A stretch of 64,000 bases of DNA from Paralvinella palmiformis. Its lineage: Eukaryota; Annelida; Polychaeta; Terebellida; Alvinellidae. The stretch covers positions 28,732-92,731 of the forward strand of contig JAODUP010001177.1 of assembly GCA_025642065.1 (NCBI GenBank). Reading direction: 5' to 3'. Shown piece by piece: positions 58,265 through 64,000 of the stretch; position 1 is the stretch's first letter; each line of letters starts with the position of its first letter. Both the position numbers and the translations under genes were made by a program. Below the pieces are notes generated by a model. That model ran no database searches. It worked only from the letters and a program-made list of their open reading frames with translations, and was not told the origin of the DNA.

Positions 58265-58700
58265 GTCCCGAATATGATAGAAACAGGATAACTAATAATT
58301 TTGTTGTTCTATCGAGATGCGATGCTAAACCTACAACTGTTGGCGATCTTCTTTAACAAAAGGAAACTTTGATTTCTGTAGACATGTCTAATGTTCAAAC
58401 CACAGCTTCGAAGCAAGCAATGTACTCGGTGTCTGACTACGATTCAAGAAGGCCAAAAAGGCGGGGAATGTGACAACTAACTGACGTCCAAACAGGATGC
58501 CATGACTGAATCCTTTACTAAGTGCTAATTTCTGGTTGTGTGTATGCCAGTGTGAGTAGTGTTGTTAATTAAGATAAATTGACAATCATATGTAACAGAG
58601 CAACGCAGATAAACAAAATATGTTGTGTTGTGAATTGGTATTTGAGAACGCCGCCTTCTTTATAACGCCAATTTGTTCTGGCCCCAAATGTGGTGTTATA
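58265..58700. other. Intergenic, nothing supported
   Basis: Mixed sequence upstream (in LINE orientation) of fragment A. It may be older LINE sequence, but no motif was recognised. Confidence 0.3.
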
Positions 58701-58710
58701 AAGAAGATGT

Positions 58711-58711
58711 A

Positions 58712-58790
<79 letters not shown>
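58711..58790. repeat. (TA)(GA) microsatellite
   Basis: TA tract followed by GA tract. Confidence 0.97.
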
Positions 58791-58793
<3 letters not shown>

Positions 58794-58867
58794 ATTGTAA
58801 TGTAATATTGAGACATAATAATACTTTTTAATCTAACTTTGAATGACAACAATAACTACTGTGATTT

Positions 58868-59225
58868 ATTTACATCCTAAAGTATATTATTATATGATAT
58901 TAGACAGGTATATAATTATATGATATTAGACAGTTATATTATTATATGATATTAGACAGGTATATTATTATATGATATTAGACAGGTATATACTTATATG
59001 ATATTAGACAGGTATATTATTATATGATATTAGACAGGTATATAATTATATGATATTAGACAGGTATATTATTATATGATATTAGACAGGTATATTATTA
59101 TATGATATTAGACAGGTATATTATTATATGATATTAGACAGGTATATTATTATATGATATTAGACAGGTATATTATTATATGATATTAGACAGTTATGTT
59201 ATTATATGATATTAGACAGGTATAT
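58868..59225. repeat. 26-bp satellite, 13 copies
   Basis: TATATGATATTAGACAGGTA recurs with an exact 26-bp period: TAGACA starts near 58901 and then every 26 bp to 59213. Few variants are seen, so the array is young. Confidence 0.97.
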
Positions 59226-59389
59226 TGAAATGATTAACAATATATTTTAATCTTTGCCATTGGCACAAAGAGATCGTTACTCGTGGTACATCTTGTAAGA
59301 AGTGTATTAATACAGCTAGCATAAGATAACATATCTGACATATAATGAACCATTCAAACATTTATATACATTAATAATATTAAAATAAT

Positions 59390-60170
59390 CAAGTCTTTGT
59401 TATACACTTGGGATAGTACAGTTAGATATAATCTCCTTTGTGTTTATAGTCTAACTTTAATTGTCGGTAATAAGTTAAAACATCTTATTTTGAAGTCTCT
59501 GAACTCTTTATATTTGATATTTATGGGGGGGGGGGTATCCCCAAATATTAATACAATAATCCATGTGAGTTTGAAATATTGTTTTAAAGATGATGATTAG
59601 TGGGAACTGTTCGCTGAAGTATCCTTAGTATTTGAAGACTTTGACTTAATTTTCGTCAAATATTGTATTTCATTGGTGATATATACATCACCATATTTAA
59701 CATCATTCTCGACATTCACAGAGTCGTTATTAATAGGTACATTAAGGTCACGAACATTGTCCCGAGACTATAGTATCATGTACGACGACATTGATACATT
59801 TACATGTAATCTATTTATATGTAATCCATATAATAAGATTGTTATTTTGTAATCGATATTCAGCTTCATCTAATGAAGGCGATCGTGTCGATAAAATGAT
59901 ATTATCAGAAATTAGATTACATTCACATTTGATAATAGTTTGGTAAACTAGTTATAAATATTAAGAAGAAAATTAGAATACTTAAACCATTGACGTATAA
60001 CGATTTATCTTGACACGTTGTTTACGACAATAAAGATAGTTTTAAACCAGGTGTAGGTCGCACCATTAAAACCATACATTTCAAGGTTTGTTAGTAAAAT
60101 AGAATGATCAAAGGTTTCAAAACATTTTTGTAAATCAATAAAACATATAGTAATAATTTGATTTGGGTGG
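59390..60170 (-). mobile_element. LINE fragment B: decayed reverse transcriptase
   Basis: On the minus strand near 60150-60030 a frame reads ICFIDLQKCFETFDHSILL and continues YGFNGATYTWFKTI, the D-x-x-K/A-F-D-T-V-D-H block of non-LTR reverse transcriptases. Near 59570-59545 SHMDYCINIWG, followed in another frame by RVQRLQNKMF, matches the later conserved region. Many stops and frameshifts and a shortened distance between the blocks show an old, partly deleted copy. Clade cannot be assigned. Confidence 0.75.
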
Positions 60171-60171
60171 G

Positions 60172-60212
60172 TGGGTGAGTGAGTGAGTGAGTGAGTGAGT
60201 GAGTGAGTGAGT
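60172..60212. repeat. (GTGA)n microsatellite
   Basis: About nine GTGA units at the edge of LINE fragment B. Confidence 0.95.
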
Positions 60213-60309
60213 GGTAGCATTGGCTATTTGTTAGACATCGTATCTATGCAAAGATTTTACTAAAAACTAATAAATCTGTCAACGACGTAACACCTGAAAA
60301 TCATCCCGA

Positions 60310-60590
60310 AAACTCAGGTCATCCAGTCAGATACTATTGCAGGTGCCTGTGTCTCGGCTCAAGTCATATGGTGACTGTGCGTTTAGTGTTGCAGCCCCCC
60401 CCCCAAACTTTGTGGAATAGGTTGCTGGCAGATATTAGAAATGCATCTTCTCTTGAAAATTTAAAATCTGTTCTAAAACACACCTGTTCAGTCGCTTTCA
60501 GTCGTTAGGTATTTACAGAATATTATTTTGGGTATTACTGTATAACGCTTTTGAATGACTCCTGCTAGAAAGGACGCTTTATTAAATTTA

Positions 60591-60630
<40 letters not shown>
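60310..60630 (+). mobile_element. LINE fragment C: 3' end of an L2/CR1-like element
   Basis: The plus strand reads KLRSSSQILLQVPVSRLKSY then GDCAFSVAA. A frameshift in the C-run near 60394 leads to TLWNRLLADIRNASSLENLK, and a second frameshift to KTHLFSRFQSLGI. The 3' untranslated part has TGTATAACGCTTTTGAATG and GGACGCTTTATTAAATTTAC followed by an (ATT)n tail, the usual L2/CR1-like layout. Only the last part of the element is present. It is inactive. Confidence 0.9.
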
Positions 60631-60631
<1 letters not shown>

Positions 60632-60679
<48 letters not shown>

Positions 60680-60703
60680 AATAGCAGTAGTAGTAGTAGT
60701 AAA
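60632..60703. repeat. (AGT)n microsatellite
   Basis: AGT triplets with one AATAGC interruption, directly after the LINE tail. Confidence 0.95.
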
Positions 60704-60744
60704 CAAATGTGGATGTTGTATCATTTATAAACATATATTAGACT

Positions 60745-60855
60745 AAATGGGCCTCCAAAGGTAATAAGACAAACTGAAAGATGAAACATCCCTTTAGACA
60801 TAGCTCGACTAGAGTATTAACTCAGGTGCTACAGATCTGAGGTCAATCGCATTAT
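60745..60855 (-). mobile_element. SINE (family 1), minus strand
   Basis: The reverse complement shows CACCTGAGTTAATACTC in place of the B-box area, then AAAGGGATGTTTCATCTTTC and a short body ending near GGAGGCCCATTTAG. The head is degraded. Confidence 0.6.
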
Positions 60856-60859
60856 CATT

Positions 60860-61240
60860 TATGTTATGAAACATCCCCGAGTGAGTTAGTGAATAGTCAG
60901 TCAGTCAGTCAGTCATATAACGGGCTACATGATAACATATAACACCCCTGATCACGTCACAATAAACTTGATAACATGGTGGCACACCTTCTTATGTCAT
61001 GGCACACGTGGCATCATCATAAAACGGGTTGTCACGTCGTAGCACACCTAGTTACGTCACTACCTACGTAGCACATCATGACACACGTGTCTATATCACG
61101 TAAATCGAAGTTAATAACCTAAAAATAAACATAAACACGCCGAAACGTAAGTGGTCACGTGACGACGGATAGTCACGTGACACAACAACGCATGCCACTA
61201 AATCCGATTTAGCAATTGCAATGTGCGAAATATAATATAA
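60860..61240. other. Intergenic with decayed CACACCTNNTTACGTCA repeat
   Basis: GTAGCACACCTAGTTACGTCA and variants recur about four times near 60980-61100. Two GTCACGTGA-type sites lie near 61155 and 61173. An (AGTC) run lies near 60897-60915. Confidence 0.4.
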
Positions 61241-61243
61241 TAT

Positions 61244-61244
<1 letters not shown>

Positions 61245-61313
<69 letters not shown>

Positions 61314-61420
61314 CTATAAAACCAATCAATGGGATTAAGGGTGAGATTATTGCCAATAGTTAATAAAATATAATAATAATAATGATGATAACAATAATAA
61401 TAATAATAATAATAATAATG
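61245..61420. repeat. (TA)n and (AAT)n microsatellites
   Basis: TA tract at about 61245-61310 and AAT-type tract at about 61370-61420. Confidence 0.95.
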
Positions 61421-61424
61421 TGGA

Positions 61425-61745
61425 TTCTGTGTGGAAACCGTTTGGCTTACTTAAATAGATTTCAACCTTTTCCCGTTAATAAAGAAGCATCAGGTGTTAT
61501 AATCACTGTTAATATCCACGACACGTAAGGTACCACTTCATCTTAAACCTAGCCATATTAGATACCGCATCTACACAGAGGAATGTTTTTATGACATTTT
61601 AACCAATCACAGGCGAGCAATTCATATAGTCGGCGTGAGTCACGGCTAGTAGATCCGGTTACTTATAGCCGATGATAGACCATATTTGACAATATGTCGA
61701 AGGTTTGTCTCGGTTTATGATTGTCAGTTGGCGTGTGCCATGAGA
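61425..61745. other. Intergenic, nothing supported
   Basis: Unique-looking sequence between microsatellites. No exon or element was recognised. Confidence 0.4.
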
Positions 61746-61748
61746 CAT

Positions 61749-61749
<1 letters not shown>

Positions 61750-61807
<58 letters not shown>

Positions 61808-61948
61808 TTAGAGTTAAGTACACGTATTATATAAGGAAAACTCTAGGGAAGCAACCTCCTGGCCTTGTGTCATAGACCTATAGCTGCCACCGAAAATAAA
61901 TGTATGAGTGATAACAGGATGATAGTAATGGTGATGACGATGGTGATG

Positions 61949-61997
<49 letters not shown>
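61750..61997. repeat. Two (TA)n tracts
   Basis: TA at about 61750-61804 and 61953-61997, with GATGGTGAT triplets between. Confidence 0.95.
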
Positions 61998-62001
<4 letters not shown>

Positions 62002-62119
62002 AAACCTAATATTATCACGTATCTAATTTGAACACTTTGGTATCATCATCGTGATATGGTTCATCCAGAACTGTTCACCTTTAGCCACAGTATCAGCACC
62101 AGATAGTACATACGTGACC

Positions 62120-62159
62120 CCCCTTTCTCTCTATCTATCTTCTCTCTCTCTCTCTCTCT

Positions 62160-62232
<73 letters not shown>
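62120..62232. repeat. (TC)(TG)n microsatellite
   Basis: Short TC and CTAT tracts, then about 70 bp of pure TG. Confidence 0.98.
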
Positions 62233-62237
<5 letters not shown>

Positions 62238-62544
62238 GACCAATCGACTCCTGTGCTACAATCAACAATTATCGCCGAAATTAACCGTTTGTTGATCGAT
62301 TTCATTTGACTTCTATTGAGAGTTCATCAATTATTTATTTCCACAGGAAATTGCCAACAGAATACCGAGCATCGAATATTAAAATGATGAAATTAAAACC
62401 AAAACATTATGACAATTACGAGTAGGTTTGACGAGCAGGTGAAGAAATGATAATATAGTTATTGTTTATATAAATATTTGTCCTAGATAATACACGGAGA
62501 CAGGACTTCAGTAACAATATAAGTACGACTTGGTATTCTTTATT

Positions 62545-62650
62545 TGGAGAATAAAAAAAGATGAAACACGCTTCACGTATGCCCACGCCGAGATTTGAAC
62601 TCATGCGGTTGAGAACCGTGGCTAACCGCGCTACCAGTTAGATCACATTA
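62545..62650 (-). mobile_element. SINE (family 1), minus strand
   Basis: In reverse complement: A-box-like TGATCTAACTGGTAGCGCGG, B-box-like GAGTTCAAATCTCGG, GTGGGCATACGTGAAGCGTG, then TTTCATC. The tail is lost or truncated. Confidence 0.75.
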
Positions 62651-62749
62651 CGTGATATTACCGTTATATAACTATGCCGATTGCGATATGCATAGTTAAT
62701 AAGTGATATACTCATACACAAACTGTTATTCTCACACATACCCATAAAG

Positions 62750-63384
62750 TATGATGATAAATAATGCAAACAAGACAGTTACATACCCAAACAGTGAGAT
62801 GATAAACAATACAAACAAGACAGTTACATACCCAAACAGTGTGATGATAAACAATACAAACAAGACAGTTACACACCTAAACAGTGTGATGATAAACAAT
62901 ACAAACAAGACAGTTACATACCCAAACAGTGTGATGATAAACAATACAAACAAGACAGTTACACACCTAAACAGTGTGATGATAAATAATACAAACAAGA
63001 CAGTTACATACCCAAACAGTGTGATGATAAATAATGCAAACAAGACAGTTACACACCTAAACAGTGTGATGATAAACAATACAAACAAGACAGTTACATA
63101 CCCAAACAGTGTGATGATAAACAATACAAACAAGACAGTTACATACCCAAACAGTGTGATGATAAACTATACAAACAAGACAGTTACATACACAAACAGT
63201 GTGATGATAAATAATACGAACAAGACAGTTACACACCTAAACAGTGTGATGATAAACAATACAAACAAGACAGTTACATACCCAAACAGTGTGATGATAA
63301 ACAATACAAACAAGACAGTTACACACCGAAACAGTGTGATGATAAACAATACAAACAAGACAGTTACATACCCAAACAGTGTGT
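62750..63384. repeat. 45-bp satellite, 14 copies, partly dimeric
   Basis: GTGATGATAAACAATACAAA and CAAGACAGTTACATACCC form a 45-bp unit. Two unit types (TACATACCCAAAC and TACACACCTAAAC) alternate over most of the array, giving a 90-bp dimer. The period is divisible by three, so frames of 133-211 codons are open on both strands. Confidence 0.97.
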
Positions 63385-63473
63385 GACATAATAAGAAAGG
63401 ACAGTAACTGATATACCCAGATAATAACGTGTTATAATGAATGCTATATCTAGAAGATAACCTATCCAGACAA

Positions 63474-63479
<6 letters not shown>

Positions 63480-63542
<63 letters not shown>
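63480..63542. repeat. (CA)n(GA)n microsatellite
   Basis: CA tract directly followed by GA tract and an A-rich stretch. Confidence 0.97.
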
Positions 63543-63544
<2 letters not shown>

Positions 63545-63545
<1 letters not shown>

Positions 63546-64000
63546 ACAAAGAAAACAAAAAAAAAACCCAGAAAAAAAAATAAAAAATTTAATTCACTTA
63601 AGCAGACAATAAATAACACTTAGTTAGACAGATAGACAATAACATATCTAGACAGTTATTGATATTATTGGTTTGGGGATATTTCGCCCCACGGGGGATT
63701 GTGCAGCTAGTAGGAACGACCCCCTTCCTTGTCTTATTGGTAAAATTCGCAATGTTGATTTAATAATATGTCGTGAAACGATCAACATATCACCGTGAAC
63801 ACAGGATGGTGAAACGATAAACAACTTACCGTGAAACTATGGAGGGTTACTTAGACTTAGAGAAAATTAACCTTTTGTGGATCAATTATTTTTACATTTA
63901 AGACGAAAACCTGTCGATATGAATAAATAAAAATACACTAAGCTTGTATCTAAATATAACTCTGGGGTAATCAATTGTATGTTTGTTTGTTAAAGCTTCT
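63545..64000. other. Intergenic, nothing supported
   Basis: AT-rich sequence to the window edge. A phrase like CCGTGAAACNATNNA recurs near 63765-63840. No exon recognised. Confidence 0.4.

Noticed and set aside
62750..63384. CRISPR-like array
   Set aside because: Units are head-to-tail without unique spacers, and the context is eukaryotic.

Overview
This is a window of metazoan nuclear DNA. It is AT-rich, gene-poor and loaded with simple repeats: long (CA)n, (TA)n, (GA)n and (AAT)n tracts, minisatellites of about 10 to 55 bp units, tRNA-derived SINEs, decayed LINE and DIRS-like reverse transcriptase fragments, and palindromic DNA elements. Spliced genes, CpG-containing promoter-like islands and a GOLD-domain protein of the TMEM145/GPR180 family point to an invertebrate animal. 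A lophotrochozoan (mollusc-like) genome is my best guess, but the sequence does not prove it. Nothing prokaryotic or viral was seen.

The one well-supported gene lies at 25.7-30.4 kb on the + strand. Exon 1 (25997-26706) encodes a signal peptide, a GOLD-type domain strongly resembling the N-terminal extracellular domain of TMEM145, and a Thr/Pro linker. After a 2952-bp intron, exon 2 (29659-30376) joins in matching phase and encodes a second, diverged copy of the same domain, one hydrophobic segment and a short tail. The joined frame is 475 codons plus stop. The seven-transmembrane part of the family is absent, so the predicted product is a tandem-GOLD, single-pass or processed protein. A promoter-like stretch (two ACCGGAAGTAAACG repeats 31 bp apart, a CACGTG box, an NRF1-like box) lies just upstream.

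Two short candidate exons of unrecognised genes are proposed: 4821-4906 on the - strand (ATG exon ending in a consensus donor) and 54015-54137 on the + strand (123-nt internal exon, phase 1-1). GC-rich promoter-like stretches lie at 7.0-7.4, 8.5-8.7, 15.7-17.3, 23.2-24.4 and 51.4-51.8 kb.

Layout: 0-6 kb minisatellites; 6-10.9 kb SINE, trinucleotide and compound microsatellites, promoter-like patches; 12.7-15.7 kb degenerate GT-rich and AC-rich minisatellites; 15.7-17.3 kb CpG-rich island; 17.5-23.1 kb microsatellites, a 14-bp TGACCT array, a 10-bp phased AT repeat, a SINE, copies of a hairpin-bearing repeat, A/C-rich tracts; 23.2-30.4 kb GC-rich region and the GOLD gene; 32-36 kb minisatellites including a higher-order repeat; 38.9-46 kb SINEs, a foldback element and a TA-flanked MITE; 46-50 kb microsatellites and SINEs; 50.8-54.1 kb DIRS-like fragment, regulatory cluster, candidate exon; 55.9-64 kb 16-, 26- and 45-bp satellites and three LINE fragments. 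Most long open frames in the window are translations of tandem repeats and are not annotated as genes.
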